Shown: positions 1-6,155 of the stretch, one piece after another
How the letters are laid out: each line of letters opens with the position of its first letter
How positions within the stretch are numbered: the first letter of the stretch is position 1
Assembly (NCBI GenBank): GCA_003153915.1
Contig: PMBX01000209.1
Span: 11,559 to 18,409, forward strand
Reading direction: 5' to 3'
Origin: Phycisphaerales bacterium
GTDB lineage: Bacteria; Planctomycetota; Phycisphaerae; SM23-33
Length of the DNA: 6,851 bases
The notes under the pieces: model-generated
The model's database searches: none
Told to the model about the DNA's origin: nothing
Seen by the model: only the letters and a program-made list of their open reading frames with translations
Translations under genes and position numbers: made by a program

Positions 1-252
1 AGCGCCGATGATCTTGCGGGGGCGCGCCGGTCGGCTAGAGCGTCTGTCCTGCCCGCCCCGGAAACGGTTCGCCAAATGGCGTCGCGTGGAGACATTCACT
101 ATCTGTTTGACCTGGCCGTTCAAATGGAGAAGGACTCCATACGCTTCTATCGCAATTTCGCTGTCAACTTCCCGGACCTGGGCGTCCTCGAAGCCATCAT
201 TCAAAAGGAACAGGAACATCTGAGGTTTCTGGCGGCAGCGGCGCCTGCTTGA
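1..252 (+). CDS. Ferritin-like / rubrerythrin-family protein, C-terminal part (5' end outside window)
   Basis: The frame is open from base 1 and ends at TGA 250-252, leaving 83 codons. The N-terminal part of the gene lies outside the window. An internal ATG at 76 would give only 58 residues, so a start there is unlikely. From that Met the protein reads as an antiparallel helix pair. Helix one carries QMEKDSIRFYRNF and helix two carries AIIQKEQEHLRFL. A lone Glu in one helix and an E-x-x-H in the next is the ligand pattern of one half of a ferritin-like diiron four-helix bundle. The missing upstream part should hold the other Glu and E-x-x-H. Family members typically handle peroxide or iron in the cytoplasm, but the exact reaction cannot be told from a half domain. 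No C-terminal rubredoxin Cys pairs are present, so this is not a classical two-domain rubrerythrin with rubredoxin at the end. Family assignment is fairly good; specific function is open. Confidence 0.72.
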   Translation, partial: SADDLAGARRSARASVLPAPETVRQMASRGDIHYLFDLAVQMEKDSIRFYRNFAVNFPDLGVLEAIIQKEQEHLRFLAAAAPA

Positions 253-312
253 GGAGGGACGCTCGTGATTATCCACCCACAGATACCGCTGGTGGCTTCG
301 CTTACGCGACAA

Positions 313-385
313 GGGGAAACATCCAATTCTTTGCGGTAAAAAAACACGCCACGCCGGCGTTGCATGCCACATGGCGTGTTTCCCC
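313..385 (+). repeat. Outer inverted repeat that competes with the terminator-like stem
   Basis: The 9-base sequence ggggaaaca at 313-321 is the exact reverse complement of tgtttcccc at 377-385. Its right arm shares bases 377-381 with the right arm of the 342-381 hairpin, so the two pairings exclude each other in one RNA. The arrangement resembles an attenuator, but the pairing may be chance; the long 55-base loop weakens it. Confidence 0.35.
342..381. terminator. Terminator-like hairpin after the ferritin-like gene
   Basis: A perfect 10-base inverted repeat, aaacacgcca at 342-351 and tggcgtgttt at 372-381, encloses a 20-base loop that includes the palindrome cgccggcg. On the + strand it lies about 90 bases past the ferritin-like stop, but only TTT follows before CCCC, which makes a weak U-tract. 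On the - strand the same stem runs into seven T (complement of A338-A344), a much better intrinsic terminator. It may therefore act in both directions or mainly block antisense transcription. Confidence 0.5.
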
Positions 386-471
386 GCCGGCAATTCAGGT
401 CGCTCACAGGTGACGGACAATACCGAAAAAAGCTTGTAAGCGAACTTGGCAGGGGTTATTGGTTCGGACTG

Positions 472-492
472 CTGTCCCAATTTCTTGGGCAG
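472..492 (+). repeat. Small bulged hairpin in the leader of the radical SAM gene
   Basis: Bases 472-480 (ctgtcccaa) pair with 485-492 (ttgggcag), giving eight base pairs with one bulged T at 475 and a tttc tetraloop. No T-run follows, so it is not a standard terminator. It lies about 107 bases before the TTG start and its role is unknown. Confidence 0.35.
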
Positions 493-580
493 GAACACGG
501 CCTTGGGGGGGAATTCCGATTGGCCAGGGAGCTGACCGTCGGTTGTTTTGGGCCTGTTACCGTGGTTGCGGAACCAGGTT

Positions 581-588
581 GGAGAAGG
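581..588 (+). promoter_or_regulatory. Ribosome binding site for the TTG start of the radical SAM gene
   Basis: The purine-rich ggagaagg ends 10 bases before the TTG at 599. It supports this non-ATG start, which also opens directly on the expected first beta strand (MKLLLIQP). Confidence 0.55.
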
Positions 589-598
589 TTGAAGTGCC

Positions 599-1987
599 TT
601 GAAGCTTCTCTTGATACAGCCGAGGTCGGAATGGTCGGTCCTGGGACAGACGTCGCACGGGAAGGCAGGCATGCCGCGATTGACCCTGCCTGCGTTGGCC
701 GCGCTGACGCCGCCGGACGTTGACGTCCAGATCGTTGACTGCCGAGTCCAGGCCATTGACTATGAGGCCCCGGTGGATCTGGTGGGCATTACGGCGATGA
801 CGTGTGAAGCGCCCGCCGCTTACAAAATTGCCGACACGTTTCGGGCAAAAAACGTCCCGGTTGTCATGGGCGGCTATCACGCCTCATTCATGCCGGAAGA
901 AGCCGGCCTCCATGCCGACGCTGTCGTCATCGGCGAGGCGGAGTTGATCTGGCGTGACGTCCTGGAGGACTTCCGAAGCGGGCGCCCCCGCAGTTCCTAT
1001 GTGGCGGACCGCCTGTGCGACTTGAATTCCGAAGTGCCGATTCCCCGTCGCGACCTGCTGGATCGAACCAAGTATTCCACCTTCAACACGATCCAGGCCA
1101 CGCGCGGATGCTCCAAGGGATGCGATTACTGTTCGATTGACGCCTTCTTCGGCCCCACCTTCAGGAAGCGTTCCCCCGACGATGTTGCCGGCGAGATCAG
1201 GGGAATGCTCTCGCCGCAGTCCCTCCACAAGGGGCGCATCGATCGCCATGTTGTCTTCATTGATGACAATCTCACGCTGGATCGAGGTTACGCCAGGAAG
1301 CTTTTCACGGTGTTGGCTCCATTGGGTATCCAGTGGGCCTGTCAGGCCACTACGGAACTGGCCGAAGATGACGAACTCCTCGGATTGGCCGCGCGTAGCG
1401 GATGCATCTTCGTGTCGGTCGGGTTTGAATCCTTCAACCCGCTGAACGTGGCGCGGTTGAGGAAGAACTGGGCAGCCGCCGGCATGACGGCAGACCAGGC
1501 CACCGCCCAGCCGTTGGAGGCCGTCTGCGACGGATTCCGGCGTTCGGTCGAGCGGTTCCACAAACAAGGCGTCTGCGTGCTGGGAAACTTCATGCTTGGT
1601 TTCGATGACGACGACTCGACCGTGATCGCCAAGACCATCCGGGCCTCGTTTCAGATCAATGTTGACGTTGCGTATTACCACATCGTGACGCCTCTGCCGG
1701 GGACCAGGTCCTATGACGGCCTGGCCAGAGAGGATCGGATCACGACGCGCGATTGGGCGCTCTACGACAGCGGGCACGTCGTCTTCAGCCCCAAGCTCCT
1801 GTCGGCCGGCGATCTCCAGGCCGGTTTGTGGCAGGCGTACCGGGAATTCTACTCGATCAGCCGCATCGCGGGCCGGGTGTTCAGCAGCCCTCGACATCTC
1901 CTCGCTCGATTGGCGCTGAACTGGAGCACCCGCCGGAAGTCCATGCGAATGATGGCGATGTCTTCCCATCCCGGCAAAACGTCGTGA
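599..1987 (+). CDS. Class B (B12-binding-domain) radical SAM protein
   Basis: The gene encodes 462 residues, with a TTG start behind ggagaagg and TGA at 1985-1987. Residues 1 to about 128 form a Rossmann-like cobalamin-binding domain: LLLIQP first strand, VQIVDC, VDLVGITAMT, then VVMGGYHASFMPEEA and ADAVVIGEAE. The D-x-H-x-x-G motif that supplies the lower axial His in base-off cobalamin proteins is not seen, as in many enzymes of this class. The radical SAM core begins at about 163. Cys171, Cys175 and Cys178 in TRGCSKGCDYCS form the CxxxCxxC motif that binds the 4Fe-4S cluster and SAM. Further core strands follow: FIDDN (220-224), VGFES (274-278), LGNFMLGF (328-335) and TPLPGT (364-369). About 20 residues around 290-309 look like an insertion. 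The family includes BchE and the hopanoid enzymes HpnP, HpnR and HpnJ, and often methylates or rearranges lipids and natural products. No pathway partner lies next to it here, so the substrate cannot be named. It appears to be transcribed alone. Confidence 0.85.
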   Translation: MKLLLIQPRSEWSVLGQTSHGKAGMPRLTLPALAALTPPDVDVQIVDCRVQAIDYEAPVDLVGITAMTCEAPAAYKIADTFRAKNVPVVMGGYHASFMPEEAGLHADAVVIGEAELIWRDVLEDFRSGRPRSSYVADRLCDLNSEVPIPRRDLLDRTKYSTFNTIQATRGCSKGCDYCSIDAFFGPTFRKRSPDDVAGEIRGMLSPQSLHKGRIDRHVVFIDDNLTLDRGYARKLFTVLAPLGIQWACQATTELAEDDELLGLAARSGCIFVSVGFESFNPLNVARLRKNWAAAGMTADQATAQPLEAVCDGFRRSVERFHKQGVCVLGNFMLGFDDDDSTVIAKTIRASFQINVDVAYYHIVTPLPGTRSYDGLAREDRITTRDWALYDSGHVVFSPKLLSAGDLQAGLWQAYREFYSISRIAGRVFSSPRHLLARLALNWSTRRKSMRMMAMSSHPGKTS

Positions 1988-2066
1988 GGCGACGACGAAA
2001 CCCCTCCGGTCCAGGCCCGGCGCCGTGCTCACGGCTCCGGCCACGTGAGTTTTGTAGCTTAGTCAT

Positions 2067-2100
2067 TGCGCGAGCTGCCCCGGAAGGGGCACTTGCGCGC
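2067..2100. terminator. Hairpin between convergent genes
   Basis: The stem tgcccc (2076-2081) / ggggca (2086-2091) closes a ggaa loop, which is a GNRA-type tetraloop when read on the + strand. An outer five-base pairing, gcgcg (2068-2072) with cgcgc (2096-2100), can extend it past an internal loop. It lies about 80 bases after the radical SAM stop and 20 bases after the stop of the opposite gene, where a shared terminator would be expected. No T-run follows on either strand, so intrinsic termination is doubtful. Confidence 0.35.
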
Positions 2101-2119
2101 GAGTAGCCCGCCCGACTTG

Positions 2120-2761
2120 CTAATGGCCTGATGAGAAGATGCGTTTGAGCACGTCGCCGACGGTCACACGAGACATCTCCTCGTCAATCTGCTTGTCGAT
2201 CTGATCGTAATCACGCACCGGTGGCGGGCCGGCCAGCATCACATTGGTGTTCGTGTCTGACTTGGCCAGGCCCAGGGATCCGTCGCCCGTCACCGTCACG
2301 ATCCACCGGCCCTCGCTGAGCGAGCGGTAGACCGCCTTGCCATAGCGAGCTGCCGGGTTGTTCCAGTCCACCTGCTCGAGGCTGTCGTCAATCACCAGGC
2401 CTTTGCTGGGGGGCGTGCGGGCATCGTATACGCGGCGAATCCACAGGCGGCCGTCCAATAGCGCATAGTCGCAGTAGATTTCCTGCGACGGGTCGAACGG
2501 CGTGTCGATCACGCGGTCGACGCCTCTTATTGTGCGAATGGCCAGAGAAACTCGGCCGTCTTTGACGATCAGCTCAGTCACGGCGGTCTTGCGCACGGCC
2601 TGGTTGTACATCGCCCGCAGCGACTCGTACTCATTGCTAAGACCAGCCAGCCGCTCGCGGTAGATATCCAGCTCCACTTGCATAGAGGCCCAACGATAAC
2701 CTACGGCGATAATCACACAGAGCAACAAGATGCCGACTGCTACCGTGATCCATCTCAACAT
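2120..2761 (-). CDS. Single-pass membrane-anchored protein of unknown function
   Basis: I do not recognise this family. From the ATG at 2761 it has 213 residues. The parts are a hydrophobic helix at about 4-22 (VAVGILLLCVIIAVGY), then a charged helix at about 26-56 that is likely a coiled coil (ELDIYRERLAGLSNEYESLR). A beta-rich domain follows at about 62-166, with WIRRVYDARTPP and YRSLSEGRWIVTVTGDGSLGLA as its most distinctive stretches, then an acidic, probably helical tail (YDQIDKQIDEEMSRVTVGDVL). A single uncleaved anchor with the soluble part outside the cytoplasm is the likely topology. I chose this ATG because aaagg lies 9 bases upstream. An in-frame GTG at 2791 would add ten residues (start MGKESQRRP) with a poorer site. 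It lies in the same direction as the receptor gene, 232 bases downstream, so co-transcription is possible but not shown. Confidence 0.7.
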   Translation of the reverse strand: MLRWITVAVGILLLCVIIAVGYRWASMQVELDIYRERLAGLSNEYESLRAMYNQAVRKTAVTELIVKDGRVSLAIRTIRGVDRVIDTPFDPSQEIYCDYALLDGRLWIRRVYDARTPPSKGLVIDDSLEQVDWNNPAARYGKAVYRSLSEGRWIVTVTGDGSLGLAKSDTNTNVMLAGPPPVRDYDQIDKQIDEEMSRVTVGDVLKRIFSSGH

Positions 2762-2993
2762 TGCCGGACGCCTTTGACTCTCTTTGCCCACGTCTAACGT
2801 TTATCGACCTGCTCGAAACAGTTTCGTCACCGAATCCGGCGGGGGAGCCAAAGTCATAAAGCAGAGCCAACCCCCAACTTCGGTTCGGTCGTTAGCGAAT
2901 CAGTAGCGGCTTATGCGTGGCGCAGAAGGTTCCCCTGAAGTTCATCATCGTCAGCATCTGGAACCCGAGCAACCGCCACCGCCGGCTGACGGG

Positions 2994-5024
2994 TTAGAAC
3001 CGGTAGGTTACGCTCAGCATCAACAGCGGGCCTGGTTCGCGCAGCCACGGCTGGCTTTGGTCCCAGACGCTTGTGCGGGGAATGAGCGCCGTCTCTCCAA
3101 AAAGATTGTACAAGCCGACTTGCACGTCCATGCCCCGCCAGACATTCTTGGAGGTGAGCACGATGTTGGTGATGTAAGTGATGTTGGATTTGTCGCCGGT
3201 ATCGGCAAGCTGCGGCCCGACCAACTGGGTTTCAAGAGCAAGGAATGTTCTCTTGTAGACCGGAACAGCCCCGGCCAGCGACAGCAGGGCGTCTGGTGAA
3301 TGAGTGGGACGATCGTTGTTCTGGTCATAGGCTCGGCCTAGGCTGCCGCTAACGCGGACGCGGGCGCCGTTGGCCCAGTTCTTCTGGACTTCCCCCTCGA
3401 CGCCGTGCGCCCACATCGTGCCGACGTTTTGCGTCTGTAGGGCGTTTTCCTTGACGCCGTCGCCCATCGCGTCCGTCATCCGCCAGAGGTAGTAGCCGGT
3501 CTCGCTATGCCAGCCATTCTTAAAGTCGTGGCCCCACAACACCTCATAGGTGTCGTTGATCTCCGGCTTCAAGTCGGGGTTCGGCGAGTTGGTGCCCGGC
3601 GAGGAGTAGAACATCTCGTATAGGTTCGGCGCCCGGAACGCACGGCCGTAGAGCGCCTTCAGCGTGTCGCTATTGCCGAGCTTGAATATGGCGGCAGCGC
3701 GGGGGTCAAACAGCGGGTCGAACCGCTGTATCTTGTCCATCCGCAGGCCCGCCACCAGGGTCAGCCACTTCGTGGGGGAGTACTCATCCTGGGCGTACAG
3801 CGCCCACCAGTTTACCGAAGGATCGACGTCGAGGATCGCTCCATTGAGCGTATCGAAGTCCCTTTGCTGGGTGCTCAATGTCTGCATGCCCTCGGCGCCG
3901 AAGATCAGGCGATTCTTTTGGCTGGTCTTCCAGTCATAGTGAATGTCCTCGCCAAGCCAATGCGACTGAGCCGTGGACCAGTACGTATAAGGCTCGGGAT
4001 CAGTGAGTCCCCAGTACTGGCGGTAGGAGTAGTGGCTGTAGTAGACCAGTGCGTGCAGGCTCTGGTCGCTGTTGACGTTGTGGTCCCACTTCAGCGATAC
4101 GTCGTCGCGTATCTCGGCCATCCGGCCGGGGTCGAGCCACGACGCCAGGTAAGTGGCCGCGCGGTTGCTCTTGTCGCGTTTGTTGAAGTCGGCCTCCAAG
4201 GTGAACTCCTGGTAGGTCATCTTCAAGAAAGCCGCGCCTGCGCCTTCATAGTCGCTGTCGCGGATGTGGCCGTAATTGCGGTCGGCATCGTGGACGTCGA
4301 AATACCTGATGTCATCGTCGCCTTGGCTGCTGAACCGCGAGGCGCCGATCAGGATGTCCAGGCCGTTGTTGAATTTCTTGCCGAAGACGGCCTCGCCGCG
4401 AGCTGTCTCCTTGTTGCCGCCCTGGGTCTTAAGCTCGCCCCAATTCTTAACGTCAGCGCCGTCGCGCGTAATGATGTTGATGACTGCGAAGACCGCGTTG
4501 CTGCCGTACAGCGCCGAGCCTGGCCCGCGGATGATCTCGACTCGCTTGATCATCTCGACGGGCACGATCATGTCCTGATCCAGGTGGGTTTGTCCGAAGA
4601 TCGGCTCCCGCGTCGGTCGGCCGTCGATCATGACCAGGATACGGGCGTTCCATTCACCGGGGCGCATGAACCCGCGAACGCCTAGGAACGAATTGAGGCC
4701 GTCGCTGGTGATGTAGAAGCCTCGTTGGGCGCGCAGGATGTCGGACAGGTTGCGGTAGCCGAAAAGATTGATTTCCTCCGCCGTTACGACGGTGACAGAG
4801 GCCGCGGCTTCGTCGGTCCGCTGCGCGTGCCTGGCAGCGGAGACCACCACCGGGGCTATGTCCTCGAATACAAGCAGATCGTTACCGGACCCCGCGGAGG
4901 GCTTGCTTGTGGCCGCCGGACTGGGGGCGGGTTGGGAAGCGGGCACGGTTTGCGAGAACGCAACTGTGGTGGCGCCGGCCAGGGCCGCGATAACCACTGT
5001 CAGGCTGAAACAACTTCGTCTCAC
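2994..5024 (-). CDS. TonB-dependent outer-membrane receptor
   Basis: With the GTG start at 5024 this is 676 residues, usual for TonB-dependent receptors that import siderophores, cobalamin or other scarce ligands using energy from TonB-ExbB-ExbD. The start is followed by a signal peptide (VRRSCFSLTVVIAALAGATTVAFSQ), a Pro/Ala/Ser linker, and a TonB-box-like stretch near FEDIAPVVVSAARH (about 53-66). The plug domain covers about 70-190, with VRGF, MIDGRP (142-147) and RGPGSALYGSNA (166-177) leading into VINIITRDG. The rest is a beta-barrel with YGRAFRAPNLYEMFY and NPDLKPE, both common in this family, and it ends SVTYRF with the terminal Phe used for outer-membrane insertion. The plug resembles BtuB/CirA-type receptors, but the ligand cannot be read from sequence. 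An upstream in-frame ATG (5093) overlaps the preceding stop as ATGA, but its 23 extra residues would bury the signal peptide. The gene is probably in one operon with the two signalling genes upstream. Confidence 0.92.
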   Translation of the reverse strand: MRRSCFSLTVVIAALAGATTVAFSQTVPASQPAPSPAATSKPSAGSGNDLLVFEDIAPVVVSAARHAQRTDEAAASVTVVTAEEINLFGYRNLSDILRAQRGFYITSDGLNSFLGVRGFMRPGEWNARILVMIDGRPTREPIFGQTHLDQDMIVPVEMIKRVEIIRGPGSALYGSNAVFAVINIITRDGADVKNWGELKTQGGNKETARGEAVFGKKFNNGLDILIGASRFSSQGDDDIRYFDVHDADRNYGHIRDSDYEGAGAAFLKMTYQEFTLEADFNKRDKSNRAATYLASWLDPGRMAEIRDDVSLKWDHNVNSDQSLHALVYYSHYSYRQYWGLTDPEPYTYWSTAQSHWLGEDIHYDWKTSQKNRLIFGAEGMQTLSTQQRDFDTLNGAILDVDPSVNWWALYAQDEYSPTKWLTLVAGLRMDKIQRFDPLFDPRAAAIFKLGNSDTLKALYGRAFRAPNLYEMFYSSPGTNSPNPDLKPEINDTYEVLWGHDFKNGWHSETGYYLWRMTDAMGDGVKENALQTQNVGTMWAHGVEGEVQKNWANGARVRVSGSLGRAYDQNNDRPTHSPDALLSLAGAVPVYKRTFLALETQLVGPQLADTGDKSNITYITNIVLTSKNVWRGMDVQVGLYNLFGETALIPRTSVWDQSQPWLREPGPLLMLSVTYRF

Positions 5025-5030
5025 TAAAAC

Positions 5031-5046
5031 CGTCCTCCTGAGGACG
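5031..5046 (-). promoter_or_regulatory. Hairpin covering the receptor's ribosome binding site
   Basis: On the - strand, cgtcct pairs with aggacg around a four-base cagg loop (5031-5046). The AGGAGG lies partly in the loop and partly in the 3' arm, so folding would hide it from the ribosome. The stem is only six base pairs but GC-rich. This could tie receptor translation to the upstream gene, to a protein or to temperature; such a role is inference. Confidence 0.4.
5034..5039 (-). promoter_or_regulatory. AGGAGG ribosome binding site of the TonB receptor
   Basis: The - strand reads AGGAGG here, nine bases before the GTG at 5024-5022. This is the strongest ribosome binding site in the window and decides the receptor start in favour of GTG over the ATG at 5093. 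Confidence 0.75.
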
Positions 5047-5089
5047 TACTTTCTACCGGCGGCGATTGGCCTGCCTGGCGGCGCCGATT

Positions 5090-6103
5090 TCATGCCGCAG
5101 CCGCCGTTTCGGTGAATGTCTCACGAGTCTTGATGAATTCCTGTTCGGTGGCCCGGAAAGCGGCCACAATCTGCGGGTCGAAATGGCTTCCGGACTCTTC
5201 GATGATAATGGACCGGGCCACGTCGTGGGCGAGTGCGTTCTTATAGACACGTTTGGAGGTCAGCGCGTCGTAGACATCCGCAATTGCGACAATGCGTGCG
5301 CAAAGCGGGATGTTGGCCCCGGCCAATCCGTCTGGGTATCCCGTCCCGTCGAAACGCTCGTGATGGCTTTGGGCAATGTCCCGCGCCATGACAAGGAATT
5401 TGGCGTCGGGAAACTGCCTCAGCGCGGCATCCAGCGTGCTGGCGCCCAGCGTGGTGTGACGTTTCATGGTCTCGAACTCGCGGTCGTTGAGCCTGCCTGG
5501 CTTTAGCAGGATGCTGTCGGGAATGCCGACCTTACCGATATCGTGCAGGGGACTCGTCAGGAAGATCATCTGACAGAACGCCCCGTCCACTTCGTAACCG
5601 GGTTTCTTCTGGCCGGCCAGCCAGTTGGACACCGCCCGGCAGTACGTGCGGACTCTCTCCAGGTGGGCGCCTGTCTCCGGGTCGCGCGATTCAACCAGTT
5701 TGGCCATCGCGAATATGGTGACGTCGCGGGTTTCCATCGACAGGATGCGCTCGCCGGCCCGGACTCGCACCGCCAATTCCGACGGATTGAACGGTTTGAC
5801 GACGAAGTCGTCCGCCCCGGCCGAGAGACCCTCCACGGTTTCGATAGACCCGCTATGGCTGGTGAGGATGATCGTGTAGACATAGCCTGGCAACGCCTCG
5901 GTCCGGATTGCCTTGCACAGTTCCAGGCCGTTCATGACCGGCATTTCCCAGTCGGTAACGACCATGCGGCACCGCCCGGTGCGAAGTATCTCCATCGCCC
6001 CCTTGCCGTCGCAGGCAGATTCGACTTCGTGGCCGGCCTGCGTCAGAGCCAGGTTCAGCATCTCCAAGGAAATCGTGTCGTCGTCAACAGTTAGAATTCG
6101 CAT
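5090..6103 (-). CDS. REC-HD-GYP response regulator, likely cyclic-di-GMP phosphodiesterase (RpfG-like architecture)
   Basis: The protein has 337 residues, with an ATG start at 6103 and a weak GGGA site seven bases upstream. Residues 1-120 are a complete receiver domain: acidic cluster D7-D9, phosphoacceptor Asp51 in VVTDWEMPVMNG, switch Thr81/Ser82 and Lys103 in VKPF. Residues about 125-325 are an HD-GYP domain with all signature elements. These include H147 in TGAHLERV, His187-Asp188 in HDIGKVGIPD, H216 in KRHT, H247-H248 in SHHERFDGTGYP (GYP at 255-257) and D277 in ADVYDALTS. HD-GYP proteins use a metal centre to hydrolyse cyclic-di-GMP to pGpG or GMP in the cytoplasm, and the intact residues predict activity. 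RpfG of Xanthomonas has the same domain order. The gene lies 52 bases after a hybrid kinase ending in REC-HPt, its likely phosphodonor, and its TGA overlaps a possible ATG of the receptor frame. It probably shares an operon with both neighbours. Confidence 0.93.
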   Translation of the reverse strand: MRILTVDDDTISLEMLNLALTQAGHEVESACDGKGAMEILRTGRCRMVVTDWEMPVMNGLELCKAIRTEALPGYVYTIILTSHSGSIETVEGLSAGADDFVVKPFNPSELAVRVRAGERILSMETRDVTIFAMAKLVESRDPETGAHLERVRTYCRAVSNWLAGQKKPGYEVDGAFCQMIFLTSPLHDIGKVGIPDSILLKPGRLNDREFETMKRHTTLGASTLDAALRQFPDAKFLVMARDIAQSHHERFDGTGYPDGLAGANIPLCARIVAIADVYDALTSKRVYKNALAHDVARSIIIEESGSHFDPQIVAAFRATEQEFIKTRETFTETAAAA

Positions 6104-6155
6104 CGTTCATTCCCGTATGATTGACCCCAATATCTATTTTCAAACTATCGGACAA

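Larger units (their letters stand above)
253..598. other. Intergenic stretch with hairpins, no convincing gene
   Basis: The 346 bases between the ferritin-like gene and the radical SAM gene hold no reading frame with protein-like composition or a recognisable family. The bases directly before the radical SAM start provide its ribosome binding site. The stretch contains two overlapping inverted repeats (313-385), a bulged hairpin (472-492) and a run of seven G (505-511). I looked for cobalamin and SAM riboswitch landmarks because of the downstream enzyme and found none. No clear -35/-10 pair could be assigned. Confidence 0.6.

Noticed and set aside
201..407. Open frame of 68 codons (- strand) over the end of the ferritin-like gene
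   Set aside because: The + strand carries the E-x-x-H ferritin pattern here, and the antisense product is low-complexity with no motif.
253..598. Possible cobalamin or SAM riboswitch before the radical SAM gene
   Set aside because: I looked for the conserved cobalamin-box and SAM-riboswitch core elements and could not find them. The hairpins present do not fit either fold.
364..723. Open frame of 119 codons (+ strand) across the intergenic stretch into the radical SAM gene
   Set aside because: It starts inside the terminator-like hairpin, overlaps the well-supported radical SAM frame by 125 bases, and shows no recognisable composition or ribosome binding site.
884..2044. Long antisense open frame (386 codons, - strand) over the radical SAM gene
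   Set aside because: Its translation is rich in Arg, Gly, Pro and His with no domain or hydrophobic core pattern. The + strand frame has a complete radical SAM motif set, so this is a GC-driven shadow.
2637..2870. Open frame of 77 codons (- strand) upstream of the membrane-anchored protein
   Set aside because: It overlaps the start of the better-supported gene in another frame and has no domain, ribosome site or plausible composition.
2962..2995. Six-base inverted repeat (aacccg/cgggtt) at the receptor's stop as a terminator
   Set aside because: The loop is 22 bases, the stem is short and no T-run follows on the - strand, so termination is not supported.
3864..4685. Open frame of 273 codons (+ strand) opposite the TonB receptor
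   Set aside because: It is Val/Ala/Leu-rich with no family features and lies fully opposite a receptor with clear plug and barrel motifs.
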